Assembly: GCF_000175935.2 (NCBI RefSeq)
Contig: NC_014841.1
Span: 254,112-318,111, forward strand
Reading direction: 5' to 3'
DNA: 64,000 bases
Source: Pantoea sp. At-9b
GTDB taxonomy: Bacteria > Pseudomonadota > Gammaproteobacteria > Enterobacterales > Enterobacteriaceae
Positions within the stretch are counted from its first letter, which is position 1. Each line of letters starts with the position of its first letter. Of this stretch, positions 15,882 to 24,048 are shown in pieces. The notes beneath the pieces were generated by a model. The model did no database searches. It saw nothing but the letters and a program-made list of their open reading frames with translations, and had not been told where the DNA came from. Made by a program: the position numbers and the translations under genes.

Positions 15882-17180
15882 TCATTCCGACTCCATGGCA
15901 CACTGCCCTGTCCGAGTTGATCCCTTATACATGCAGCCAAACTTTCCGCGTTGTGATTGACGACAGGCGTAACTCACCTCACCTTCAGGTCGTGGTGTAG
16001 TAAATAATTTTCCGCCATTAGATTTACAACAGGCTTTAAATCCTGAAGTCGTCGAAAGATTGCATTCCTGATGCTGCGAATCAGTTAACGATGTAAAGCC
16101 ACTTTTGATGGTCTGCATGAGTTCTGGATCGTTAGATTGAGCCGCTACAGCATCAGCCGCGCTACTGTTGACAGCTTGCATGACATTCCCACCGGAAGCT
16201 TGTGCAATAACCGCCGATGACGCTATCCCGGTTAAAGAAGCGATCGTTTGTTGATTTTCGACATCCTTCTGTTTTTCATATTCAGCATTTGCACGCGCCT
16301 GTTCAGCCTGGATTTCAACCTGTCGGGCAGCAAATTGCTGGTTCTCAATATCAACTTTGTCACGCAGACCGGCCAACTCCAGGGTTGAATTTTTAAGTTT
16401 CTGACTCTGCTTCTCATCCAGACTTTCAGCTACCCTGACAAGCTTTTCTTTATCAATAGGATACATGCGTGATTGTTGTGGTGTGGCACCCCAACCGCGA
16501 TTAAGTTCTACTTCTTGCCGGGCAAAGTGCTGTTCTAATTTCTGGTTTTTATTATCCCTGGCCAGACTCATTGCATTGCTGTACATTTCCTGGGTGGCAA
16601 AAGGAGTCAGATCGAGCGCTTCAGAAAATTGCTGAAGTAATGCTGCACTATTATCCCCTAATGAATAACGCTTAACATATGATTTAGCCAGATAATAGGT
16701 AGCATGAGCCGTTCCTAATTGACGGAAATAACGTATTACTTCGCTTTCATATCCCGTCATGACGTCAATTGCCTTTCTCTTATCGGTGGCTTTAATGTAA
16801 TCAGCGTGGGAGGCGAACCAGTCATACTGCTTTGACATATACGCATTATAATCTCTTGAACTACCGGAAAGAAAATTCAAACGTTCCCGGTCCACAAAGT
16901 AGAGATATTGATGCGAATTTTGCATATCATTACTTATGCTGTTATCCAACGAGATACTTTTAGATGTTAATGTAGAATCAACGCCATATCGGTTACAGGC
17001 AGCGAGAAATTCGTTGCGCATCGAAAGATATAAACCATATTCTTTTTGCGCCAAACTATTTTGCGCTGAATCCAATTTAGCCTGACATTCAGGATCTTTA
17101 TCATCGCTAATTCTGCATCCTAAAAGCATTGAAGAAATAAAAAATACAATCGATATCAAACTTAAATTTTTAAGCGACAT
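15882..17180 (-). CDS. Predicted lipoprotein of unknown function
   Basis: A 432-residue protein. A lipoprotein signal sequence ends in the lipobox LLGC (Cys22), so it is probably anchored in the inner or outer membrane facing the periplasm. The middle is helical and Tyr-rich (about 60-230). A charged coiled-coil stretch follows (about 255-315: KLKNSTLELAGLRDKVDIENQQ...EYEKQKDVENQQ), then a Ala/Ser-rich segment (IASSAVIAQASGG), and a C-terminal domain with six cysteines that could form disulphides. I do not recognise the family. It is AT-rich and stands alone, with about 400 bp of non-coding DNA upstream. Confidence 0.75.
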   Translation of the reverse strand: MSLKNLSLISIVFFISSMLLGCRISDDKDPECQAKLDSAQNSLAQKEYGLYLSMRNEFLAACNRYGVDSTLTSKSISLDNSISNDMQNSHQYLYFVDRERLNFLSGSSRDYNAYMSKQYDWFASHADYIKATDKRKAIDVMTGYESEVIRYFRQLGTAHATYYLAKSYVKRYSLGDNSAALLQQFSEALDLTPFATQEMYSNAMSLARDNKNQKLEQHFARQEVELNRGWGATPQQSRMYPIDKEKLVRVAESLDEKQSQKLKNSTLELAGLRDKVDIENQQFAARQVEIQAEQARANAEYEKQKDVENQQTIASLTGIASSAVIAQASGGNVMQAVNSSAADAVAAQSNDPELMQTIKSGFTSLTDSQHQECNLSTTSGFKACCKSNGGKLFTTPRPEGEVSYACRQSQRGKFGCMYKGSTRTGQCAMESE

Positions 17181-17584
17181 ATTTTTGCCTGATTGCTGTA
17201 AGGTAATTATTGAGGAATGGTAACGGATAGTTATTAACTCAGTTTATCTCACCATCAATTGATATCAAGCCAGCCATGCAAAAAGACAACAAAATGTAAC
17301 TAACTATGAATTAAAAGAGGAAACACCTAAATCACTTTAATTTTATGACATAAAATTTCTTATAAGGCGTTAAAGTTAGATGATTTTTTTAACCACGTCA
17401 GGAACATCTTCTTTGCAGACGCTATCGCCTCTGGCATCATTCATTACCATTACTACCTTCGGGTTGGATTCGAAATGAGGGAATTTCAAATTGAAATATT
17501 CACTCCATTACGAAAAATATCAGTGGGTTAGTATCCGTTTATACTGGGAAATTCATAGTACGTTTCAAGGGAGAGACCGCGCCT
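17181..17584. other. AT-rich intergenic region
   Basis: About 400 bp between the divergent lipoprotein and AAA ATPase genes, with no supported gene. It must hold both promoters. An imperfect palindrome, ATTTCAAATTGAAAT (17483-17497), lies about 90 bp before the ATPase start and could be an operator. Confidence 0.5.
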
Positions 17585-18748
17585 ATGTTAACCTGCTTCT
17601 CCATCGCTAATTATCGATCTATCTGCGATCTCACCCTGCCGTTAGGACGATTGAGTGTCATCACGGGAGAGAATGGCAGCGGAAAATCAAACCTCTACAA
17701 GGCATTACGTTTGCTGGCGGAGACAGCAAAAGAAGGCGTGGTCAACTCCCTGGCGGAAGAAGGTGGATTAACATCAACCTACTGGGCGGGTCCGGAAACC
17801 CTGTCTCGCGGCATGAAACGTGGGGACGTGCCGATTGAAGGAGGACCGCGGCATAATGTCGTCAGGTTGAAGCTGGGTTTTGCCAGTGACCATTTTGGCT
17901 ATGCCATCACCCTGGGGTTGCCAACACCGAGTTCATCAGCCTTTGCACTTGATCCTGAGATTAAGCGGGAAGTCATTTTTAATGGGCCATCCTACCGCCC
18001 TGCTTCCTCGTTAGTGGAACGAAAAGGCAATATGCTGAAAGTCCGTACAGACAGACAGTGGCAAGTTGTCGCACAGAAAGTGCCGGTCTACAGCAGCATG
18101 TTTGACCAACTGGCCGATCCCACCACCGCCCCCGAAGTTTTCCAGGTGCGTGAAATGATCCGCAACTGGCGCTTCTACGATCATTTTCGCACCGATAAAG
18201 ACGCACCCGCTCGCCAGTCTCAGCTACTGACGCGTACCCCGGTGCTACACCATGACGGGCGAGATCTGGCATCGGCACTGCAGACCATTATTGAAACCGG
18301 CGATCGCCACGCCCTTGCTCATGCCATTGACGATGCATTCCCCGGCAGTCGGCTGGAAGTCATCCATCATAGCGAGGGACGTAGCGCGATCGCCTTTTAC
18401 CAACAGGGACTGCTGCGCCCCCTCTCGGCTGCTGAGTTATCCGACGGCACCTTGCGTTTTATTCTCTGGGTGGCCGCGTTGCTGACTCCCCGCCCACCGG
18501 AACTGATGGTGCTGAACGAACCGGAAACCAGCCTGCATCCGGACTTGCTGCCCGCGCTGGCGCGGTTAATTCTTCAGGCATCGCAACAGTCGCAAATTTG
18601 GGTGATATCGCACGCTAACCGGCTGGTTAATGCGCTGATGCGCGACCCTGAATGTCACATTATTCAGTTGGAAAAAGAGTTAGGGCAAACGAAGATCCAA
18701 GGGCAGGACATCCTGGATGTACCTGCCTGGCGCTGGCCTGATGCGTGA
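17585..18748 (+). CDS. AAA/ABC-type ATPase of the COG4637 kind
   Basis: A 387-residue ATPase related to the RecF/SMC/OLD group, without a nuclease domain. It begins FSIANYRSICDLTLPLGRL, the usual first strands of this family. Walker A is GENGSGKS (28-35). The ABC-like signature ELSDGTLRF is followed by Walker B LMVLNEPETSLHPDLLPALARL and the switch His in VISHANR. The fold suggests ATP-dependent binding to DNA or to a partner protein. It stands alone here, with no recognisable partner toxin, nuclease or reverse transcriptase on either side, so a defence role is only possible. It is convergent with a small membrane-protein gene 7 bp away. Confidence 0.85.
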   Translation: MLTCFSIANYRSICDLTLPLGRLSVITGENGSGKSNLYKALRLLAETAKEGVVNSLAEEGGLTSTYWAGPETLSRGMKRGDVPIEGGPRHNVVRLKLGFASDHFGYAITLGLPTPSSSAFALDPEIKREVIFNGPSYRPASSLVERKGNMLKVRTDRQWQVVAQKVPVYSSMFDQLADPTTAPEVFQVREMIRNWRFYDHFRTDKDAPARQSQLLTRTPVLHHDGRDLASALQTIIETGDRHALAHAIDDAFPGSRLEVIHHSEGRSAIAFYQQGLLRPLSAAELSDGTLRFILWVAALLTPRPPELMVLNEPETSLHPDLLPALARLILQASQQSQIWVISHANRLVNALMRDPECHIIQLEKELGQTKIQGQDILDVPAWRWPDA

Positions 18749-18755
18749 TGACCTT

Positions 18756-19091
18756 TCAGGTAAACGTCATCGCCCAGGTAATCACCCCGGCGACTACGGT
18801 GGTGAAGGTCAGTGCGACCAGAAAAAGAATATCGACTATTTTTTCCAGCCGGTGATTACGCCGCTGAGTGCGGGTGCGGAGCGCCAGGTAGGACAAAATG
18901 GTGGTGGCCAGATAAATAATCGCATTGATGGCGAGCAAATCATCGCCCAACGTATTTTCGCGTCTCAGGGTTGTCACCACCTGAAAAATACCAATGACGG
19001 TAAGGCAAACGCCGACCATCGCGGACGAGGCCATGAAAATATGCACACAAATGTCTTCGTCCAGCCTGTTACTGATTTTTGGTTTGATCAT
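18756..19091 (-). CDS. Small inner-membrane protein
   Basis: An 111-residue protein with three predicted transmembrane helices (IFMASSAMVGVCLTVIGIFQVV, AINAIIYLATTILSYLAL, VDILFLVALTFTTVVAGVITWAM) and a basic loop RTRTQRRNHR before the last helix. I use the ATG at 19091, which has AAGG at a good distance, instead of the GTG at 19100. I cannot name a function. Confidence 0.72.
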   Translation of the reverse strand: MIKPKISNRLDEDICVHIFMASSAMVGVCLTVIGIFQVVTTLRRENTLGDDLLAINAIIYLATTILSYLALRTRTQRRNHRLEKIVDILFLVALTFTTVVAGVITWAMTFT

Positions 19092-19184
19092 CACAGTCAC
19101 CTTAAAAAGAGCAACGTTCGATTTCTCAAATAATGGTGATTCACTCTACTCTCTTAAGATTAACTGAGGCACAGGAGATAGGAT

Positions 19185-19451
19185 ATGGCAAGCGGCTGGT
19201 CTGGTGATGGTGCGGTACAGGATCAGATTGACGCCACTGTTGATGACGCAGTCGCGCGAGCACGGAGTCACCTTGGGCAGGGGGAAAGTGCGCACTATTG
19301 CGATGAATGTGGTGAACCGATCCCTGAAGCACGACGACTGGCGTTACCCGGTGTCCGTTATTGCGTTAAATGCCAGAACGAGAGGGACAAGCGCGAGGCA
19401 AGCCACAGCGGTTACAACCGTCGTGGCAGCAAAGACAGCCAACTGCGCTAA
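19185..19451 (+). CDS. DksA/TraR-type C4 zinc-finger protein (YbiI-like)
   Basis: An 88-residue protein with a four-cysteine zinc finger (CDECGEPIPEARRLALPGVRYCVKC, CxxC-17-CxxC) after a short helical N-terminus. It matches the short TraR/YbiI subgroup in length, which lacks the long coiled coil of DksA. Such proteins can bind the RNA polymerase secondary channel. The RBS is GGAGATAGG. It stands alone between the divergent membrane-protein gene and an SDR gene. Confidence 0.88.
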   Translation: MASGWSGDGAVQDQIDATVDDAVARARSHLGQGESAHYCDECGEPIPEARRLALPGVRYCVKCQNERDKREASHSGYNRRGSKDSQLR

Positions 19452-19557
19452 CCGGTCCTATATGAACAGCGTGGATGTGGATATACCCTATTCATATAAC
19501 TGATGCGCGTGGGTTATGTCAGGATGATTGCCCCTCGTTAATGCACAGGAATTCTCG

Positions 19558-20271
19558 ATGAGCCATTCCCCTCATTTACCCGTGGCGATTGTCACTGGTG
19601 GTACCAGCGGCATCGGTTTAGCCATTGTCCATAATCTTGCACGTGACCACCAAGTCTACGCGTTAGGACGCAATCACGCGGTACTGGATGCGTTGCGCTC
19701 GCGGCAAAATATCGAAGCGGTGAATATCGATTTACTGGATTTCAACGCGCAACAACGTTTTATTGACTCACTGCCTGCCATCAATGTGCTGGTGCACTCT
19801 GCGGCCATCTCTGAGCAAGCTCGCGTGGATAATGCCAGCCCGGAGTTATGGCAAAAGCACTTTTCAATCAATGTGTTTGCACCTGCGGAGCTGACGCGAC
19901 TGGCATTACCCGCTTTGCGTGCCACACGCGGTCAGGTGGTGTTTATCAACTCCGGTTCAGGCACCCTCGCGCTGGCCGGGCATACCGTCTACTCTGCCAG
20001 CAAGTTTGCGCTCAACGCCCTGGCGCACGGGCTGCGTGGGGAAGAGAGTGAGCATGGCGTGCGCGTAGCAACGGTTTCACCGGGGCCAACCGACACCCCG
20101 ATGAACCGAAAAAGCCGCGAACGTGTCGGCAACGTCGACGCGATCGATCCGCTGGAATACAGCCATCCTGATTCGGTCGCGGCGGCAGTGCGCCTGGTTG
20201 TCGATGCCACAGAAGAAACACAAATCACCGATATCAATGTGCGGCCACGCCGGGATAAGGCGAAGCGTTGA
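19558..20271 (+). CDS. Short-chain dehydrogenase/reductase
   Basis: A 237-residue classical SDR with IVTGGTSGIGLA (cofactor loop), the NVLVHSAAIS strand, catalytic Ser in VFINSGSG, and YSASK (YxxxK). I chose the ATG at 19558, preceded by AGGAATTC, over the upstream TTG frame at 19528. The substrate cannot be told from the sequence. It is convergent with the Abi-like gene, whose stop lies 1 bp away. Confidence 0.88.
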   Translation: MSHSPHLPVAIVTGGTSGIGLAIVHNLARDHQVYALGRNHAVLDALRSRQNIEAVNIDLLDFNAQQRFIDSLPAINVLVHSAAISEQARVDNASPELWQKHFSINVFAPAELTRLALPALRATRGQVVFINSGSGTLALAGHTVYSASKFALNALAHGLRGEESEHGVRVATVSPGPTDTPMNRKSRERVGNVDAIDPLEYSHPDSVAAAVRLVVDATEETQITDINVRPRRDKAKR

Positions 20272-20272
20272 G

Positions 20273-20917
20273 TCAGCGTGCCAACTTATCAGCCCAGACA
20301 GTTGGCAGGCGATCAAGATCGGCGAGCCATTGTGAGAGTGAAGAATCAATCCAACTGACCACCGTCACACCAATGGCGTGATGTTCTGGCAACGGCGGTT
20401 GCAGCCAGAGGAGTGGTTCATGATGGAAAATACGATTACGTAAATCACGAATTTGGTTAAGTGCGGCTGAAATGTTGTGCCTCTGGCGTAGCTCCTTAGG
20501 GCAACGATTAAATACTAGGCGTAGATCTTTCCACAGTATGGTCTGGAACTGTGCGTTAAACAGCGAACTCCAGAAACCGAACGTCAATTCGGCGATAACT
20601 TTATCCGCCGTTTGCGGTTCGTGGCGTCGGGAAAGCTTTGCGATGGCGCCTGCTATTTCTTTGTTCTGCCATCTGAATACCGGCTCGTCAATCCAGGCTG
20701 CCCACCAATCACGCCGCTTATAGCGGGCTGTCAAGCGAGCATGTATACCGTTACGAAGGGCGATCTCAAGCGTGTTTAAGACTGGCATCATGGCTTCAGC
20801 CAATTGGAGATTATGTGCATAATCTTCTGCGGCCAAGGTTTCATTGCCATCACGCGCAGTGCGATATCGCCCCAAACGAGCGGCTGAAAAGTGTTTCTCC
20901 AGATCGTTCCAGTTCAT
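20273..20917 (-). CDS. Abi-like HEPN-domain protein
   Basis: A 214-residue protein resembling the Abi_2/AbiD-F group. The helical N-terminal half (LEKHFSAARLGRYRTARDG...AEAMMPVLNTLEIALRNGIHARL) is followed by LTFGFWSSLF and the segment IRDLRNRIFHHEPLL. That segment carries the HEPN ribonuclease motif RxxxxH (R160, H165). Homologues act in phage abortive infection, probably by cutting RNA. I use the ATG at 20917 because AAAGGATG lies at the right distance; an open frame continues to 20995. No antitoxin gene is adjacent, so it may be a stand-alone Abi protein. The defence role is inferred from the family. Confidence 0.78.
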   Translation of the reverse strand: MNWNDLEKHFSAARLGRYRTARDGNETLAAEDYAHNLQLAEAMMPVLNTLEIALRNGIHARLTARYKRRDWWAAWIDEPVFRWQNKEIAGAIAKLSRRHEPQTADKVIAELTFGFWSSLFNAQFQTILWKDLRLVFNRCPKELRQRHNISAALNQIRDLRNRIFHHEPLLWLQPPLPEHHAIGVTVVSWIDSSLSQWLADLDRLPTVWADKLAR

Positions 20918-21002
20918 TACGCATCCTTTAACTTTCACTGCGTTATTGTTATAATCCCTATGCAGCCCTGGCTCGCGTCCTCTCCCGGCTATCATACCGG
21001 TG

Positions 21003-21079
21003 ATGACACCAGGTTCGTTCTGGTCCTGTAATACAGGACCACCTTTTTCAGAAAACCCGCCTTTGGGCGGGTTTTTTAT
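21003..21079. terminator. Two hairpins, the second an intrinsic terminator
   Basis: The perfect stem GGTCCTGT-AAT-ACAGGACC (21022-21040) is followed by a second GC-rich stem AACCCGCC...GGCGGGTT with T6 (about 21053-21078). The second stem can terminate in both directions. The pair could be the 3' end of a small plus-strand RNA, or simply the end of the leftward sgrR-like transcript. Confidence 0.7.
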
Positions 21080-21122
21080 TATGTAATCTCAGTGCCTATA
21101 TTATCTACCCGTTGATTTATAA

Positions 21123-22829
21123 TCACGCGTCCAACGGTTCAATCCAGGTTGACGTAAAGTCGAACCAGCCCAGATTATTAAAATGCATTCCCTGCGCTTG
21201 CTCGGGTCCTTGCAAGCGCATCCAGTGATGGAATAACGGCTGTAACCACCCTTCCCGGATAATGATTGCCGTCAGTTGCTGTGCGGAAAGTTCGCCTGCC
21301 CGCCATTGCTGCTGCCAGTCGGCAAACCGGTGCGCATCGCCGCCGGAAATCGAGGTTTTTAATAATGGCATGCCCGTTAGCCAGGCGCCGACATTCCATG
21401 CTTCCGGCAAGGTAAAATTCACCGTGCCTAACCACACATCGGCTTCACCTTCTCCGGCAGCCCAGGCTTCATAAGACATTTCCTTTGCCTCAACCTCAAT
21501 GCCACTGGCTGCCAGAATCTGCTGGCAGGCGCTGATCAACATCGGAAATTCGTAATGTTGATGATGGTACGCCAGCCGCAAACGCTGCACTCCGGGATGA
21601 CATGCTTCCCCGTCTTCGATTTGATGCGACCAGTCGGATAGCAGGCTCGCGGCCGGTAGCCATAGCGGACGAACAGCTTCCGGCATCTGCTGCCTGATGG
21701 CTTCCGGCGCTAATTGCGCGCGTATCCAACGACGGTGCGTAATGTTTTGCCACAGGGAAGAACGACTGTCGCATAACAAAAAGTAGCCGCCTCGCTCCAG
21801 CACCGGGTCATCCGCAGAGGTGGCAACTTGCTGCCCATGGGTGGCAACGTAGGCAATATCGCTCATCCCGGAACTCAGCAACGCCGCAGGTCGGTCGGAC
21901 GGTGCCGATTCCAGACAGGTGATAATGTCTATTTCATCCAACAGACTTCTGAAGCCGAAATAGCGATCAAACGCCGTCAGGCGCAGGTGCCATTCATTGT
22001 TCTCCGCGATCTGGTAAGGCCCGGAACCCACCGGCAGGGAAGCAAAATCAGGCCGCCGTTGGTGATCTGCGGGCAGAATCAGGGCGGCAGGATCGGCCAG
22101 CAGCTGGGGTAGCAATTCGTCCGGCTGGCTCAGCATGATCATGACGCTTAACTCACCCTGCGCCTGGATATTCTTAAGATGGGAGAAAAGCGGTGCTTGC
22201 GCGCTGCGGGCAAGGGAAGCCACCACATCGCGGCTGGTTAACGATGTGCCATCATGAAACAGCACCCCAGGACGCAGATAGAAACACCAGTGCAACGCAT
22301 CAAGTCGACGCCAGCGGTGCGCAACATCCTGCTTAACCTGTCCGGTTGGTTCATCTATGCAGGTCAGACCGCTGAATATCTGCCTGACAAGATGAATCTC
22401 AGTACGCCGCAACGGCGTTCCGGGGTAGAGATTGTGCAATCTCCGGTAATATGGCACCCGTAATGACTGGCGTTCATCCTGCACGCTATGGCCCAGACGC
22501 CCACGTAGCAGGGAGGCCAGATGGTGCTTCTCATCGCCTAACAACGTCAGTACACCGCGCATGTCATTCAGATCTAACAGGCGTTCGGCCTTTACCAACA
22601 TCAGTTCTTGTTGGGAATAGCACAGCACCAGTTTTGCCTGATGCCCACGGCCAGGACGGGCGAACCACGCCAGCCATCCCGCAGCTTGCATCTGGATGAT
22701 CAAGGTGCGCATATGCCGTTTGCTGCAAAACAAGGCGTCGGCAAGCGCTTGCAACGTGGTCAGAGCCTCACGCTGCGGGAACAGGGTTAACAATTTTTGA
22801 TAATGCTGCTCAAGGCGTTGCGTACCCAT
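21123..22829 (-). CDS. SgrR-family regulator with solute-binding domain
   Basis: A 568-residue protein of the SgrR/YbaE type: an N-terminal winged-helix DNA-binding domain (about 1-115: EALTTLQALADALFCSKRHMRTLIIQMQAAGWLAWF) fused to a peptide/solute-binding domain of SBP type 5 (about 160-560, with VAHRWRRLDALHWCFYLRPGVLFHDGTSLTSRDVVASL). It has no signal peptide, so it is cytoplasmic and probably senses a sugar phosphate or similar metabolite, as SgrR does. It is divergent from the shikimate-dehydrogenase-like gene across 96 bp and may control it. No sgrS-like RNA was recognised. Confidence 0.88.
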   Translation of the reverse strand: MGTQRLEQHYQKLLTLFPQREALTTLQALADALFCSKRHMRTLIIQMQAAGWLAWFARPGRGHQAKLVLCYSQQELMLVKAERLLDLNDMRGVLTLLGDEKHHLASLLRGRLGHSVQDERQSLRVPYYRRLHNLYPGTPLRRTEIHLVRQIFSGLTCIDEPTGQVKQDVAHRWRRLDALHWCFYLRPGVLFHDGTSLTSRDVVASLARSAQAPLFSHLKNIQAQGELSVMIMLSQPDELLPQLLADPAALILPADHQRRPDFASLPVGSGPYQIAENNEWHLRLTAFDRYFGFRSLLDEIDIITCLESAPSDRPAALLSSGMSDIAYVATHGQQVATSADDPVLERGGYFLLCDSRSSLWQNITHRRWIRAQLAPEAIRQQMPEAVRPLWLPAASLLSDWSHQIEDGEACHPGVQRLRLAYHHQHYEFPMLISACQQILAASGIEVEAKEMSYEAWAAGEGEADVWLGTVNFTLPEAWNVGAWLTGMPLLKTSISGGDAHRFADWQQQWRAGELSAQQLTAIIIREGWLQPLFHHWMRLQGPEQAQGMHFNNLGWFDFTSTWIEPLDA

Positions 22830-22925
22830 AAAAGATGAACTCTACAGTGCAAAACACATCAATTTTTCATTTCCTCTTTTTAACGCAATATTTTTCCGCA
22901 GGCAATTCAACCCACGGGAACTACC

Positions 22926-23747
22926 ATGACCAGGCTTCTCAACAAAGACACCCGCATCTGTATATCGCTGGCGGCACGACCGACCAATTTCGGTACCCGC
23001 TTCCACAATTATCTCTATGAGGCGTTGGAACTCGATTATCTGTATAAAGCCTGTACTACCCGCGATTTGCCAGCGGCGATTGCTGGTATCAAAGCGTTGG
23101 GGATACGCGGTTGTGGGGTATCGATGCCGTTTAAGCAGGCGTGTATTCCACTGATTGACGAGCTGGATCCCTCGGCTGAGGTGATCCAGTCCGTCAATAC
23201 CCTCGTCAATAGTGATGGCTACCTGAAAGGCTACAACACCGACTACATCGCCATCGCACAATTGCTGCAAAAATACGCGGTGGCGGCGCATCAAACCTTT
23301 GCCCTGCAAGGTAGCGGCGGCATGGCCAGCGCCGTCGCCTGTGCGCTAAAAAATCACGGATTTCACCACGGCTATATCATCGCCAGGGATGAAGAAAGCG
23401 GTAAGGCATTGGCAGCCGCACAGGGTTATCAACACCGCCACACCATGGAGGGGATAACGGCGGAAGTGTTGATCAACGCCACGCCTTTAGGGATGTCCGG
23501 TGGGCCGGAGGCGGAGACGCTGGCATTCTCACCGGCAGCGATTGAGGCGGCTCAGGTGGTGTTTGATGTGGTGGCGTTGCCGGAACAAACGCCGCTGATC
23601 CGCGCAGCCCGTGCGCAGCATAAAACCGTGATCAGCGGCGCAGAGGTGTTTGCCATCCAGGCGGTTGAGCAATTCCGTCTGTACACCGGCGTGCAGCCTT
23701 CAGATGAACTGTTCCGTAAGGCTGCCGCCTGGGCCAGACACGTTTAA
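22926..23747 (+). CDS. Shikimate 5-dehydrogenase-like enzyme
   Basis: A 273-residue protein of the AroE superfamily. The N-terminal substrate domain has the catalytic lysine in GVSMPFKQ and the aspartate in YNTDYIA. The Rossmann domain has a degenerate loop (LQGSGGMASAVACAL) and the closing INATPLGMSG and VFDVVALPEQTPL blocks. It resembles the SdhL/HI0607 subgroup more than biosynthetic AroE, so it may act on a shikimate- or quinate-like compound or have lost that activity. It is divergent from the SgrR-like gene, and its end overlaps by 4 bp the end of the convergent PTS IIA gene. Confidence 0.85.
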   Translation: MTRLLNKDTRICISLAARPTNFGTRFHNYLYEALELDYLYKACTTRDLPAAIAGIKALGIRGCGVSMPFKQACIPLIDELDPSAEVIQSVNTLVNSDGYLKGYNTDYIAIAQLLQKYAVAAHQTFALQGSGGMASAVACALKNHGFHHGYIIARDEESGKALAAAQGYQHRHTMEGITAEVLINATPLGMSGGPEAETLAFSPAAIEAAQVVFDVVALPEQTPLIRAARAQHKTVISGAEVFAIQAVEQFRLYTGVQPSDELFRKAAAWARHV

Positions 23748-24046
23748 CGCTGATACAGATGGACGATCTCGGCTGACAACTCACGCGCCAGCAATGATGT
23801 CATTAGGTGATCCTGCGCATGCACCATGATTAACGTCATTGGCTGGCGACCTTCTCCGGCGTCCTGCTCGATCAGGCGGGTTTGCATTTTATGTGCCTGT
23901 CGGGAATAGGTATCAGACTGCTGCAACAGTTGTTGCGCCTGGGTGATATCCCCTTCCCTCGCGGCCTGTAATGCCTCAAAACACAGGCTGCGCGCCTGAC
24001 CCGAGTTAACAATAATCTCCATCACCGCGTCTTCTAAATCGATCAT
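23744..24046 (-). CDS. PTS IIA component, lactose/cellobiose type
   Basis: A helical Lac-family EIIA protein of 100 residues that passes phosphate from HPr to the cognate IIB. The phospho-acceptor histidine is in the typical block LIMVHAQDHLMTS. The ATG at 24046 has GGAGAG 7 nt upstream; a GTG at 24052 is also possible. It is the last gene of the leftward IIB-IIC-GH1-IIA operon. Confidence 0.9.
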   Translation of the reverse strand: MIDLEDAVMEIIVNSGQARSLCFEALQAAREGDITQAQQLLQQSDTYSRQAHKMQTRLIEQDAGEGRQPMTLIMVHAQDHLMTSLLARELSAEIVHLYQR

Positions 24047-24048
24047 TA

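Noticed and set aside
20996..21050. tRNA-like fold before the terminator
   Set aside because: No complete cloverleaf or CCA-compatible acceptor stem can be drawn; only one hairpin is convincing.
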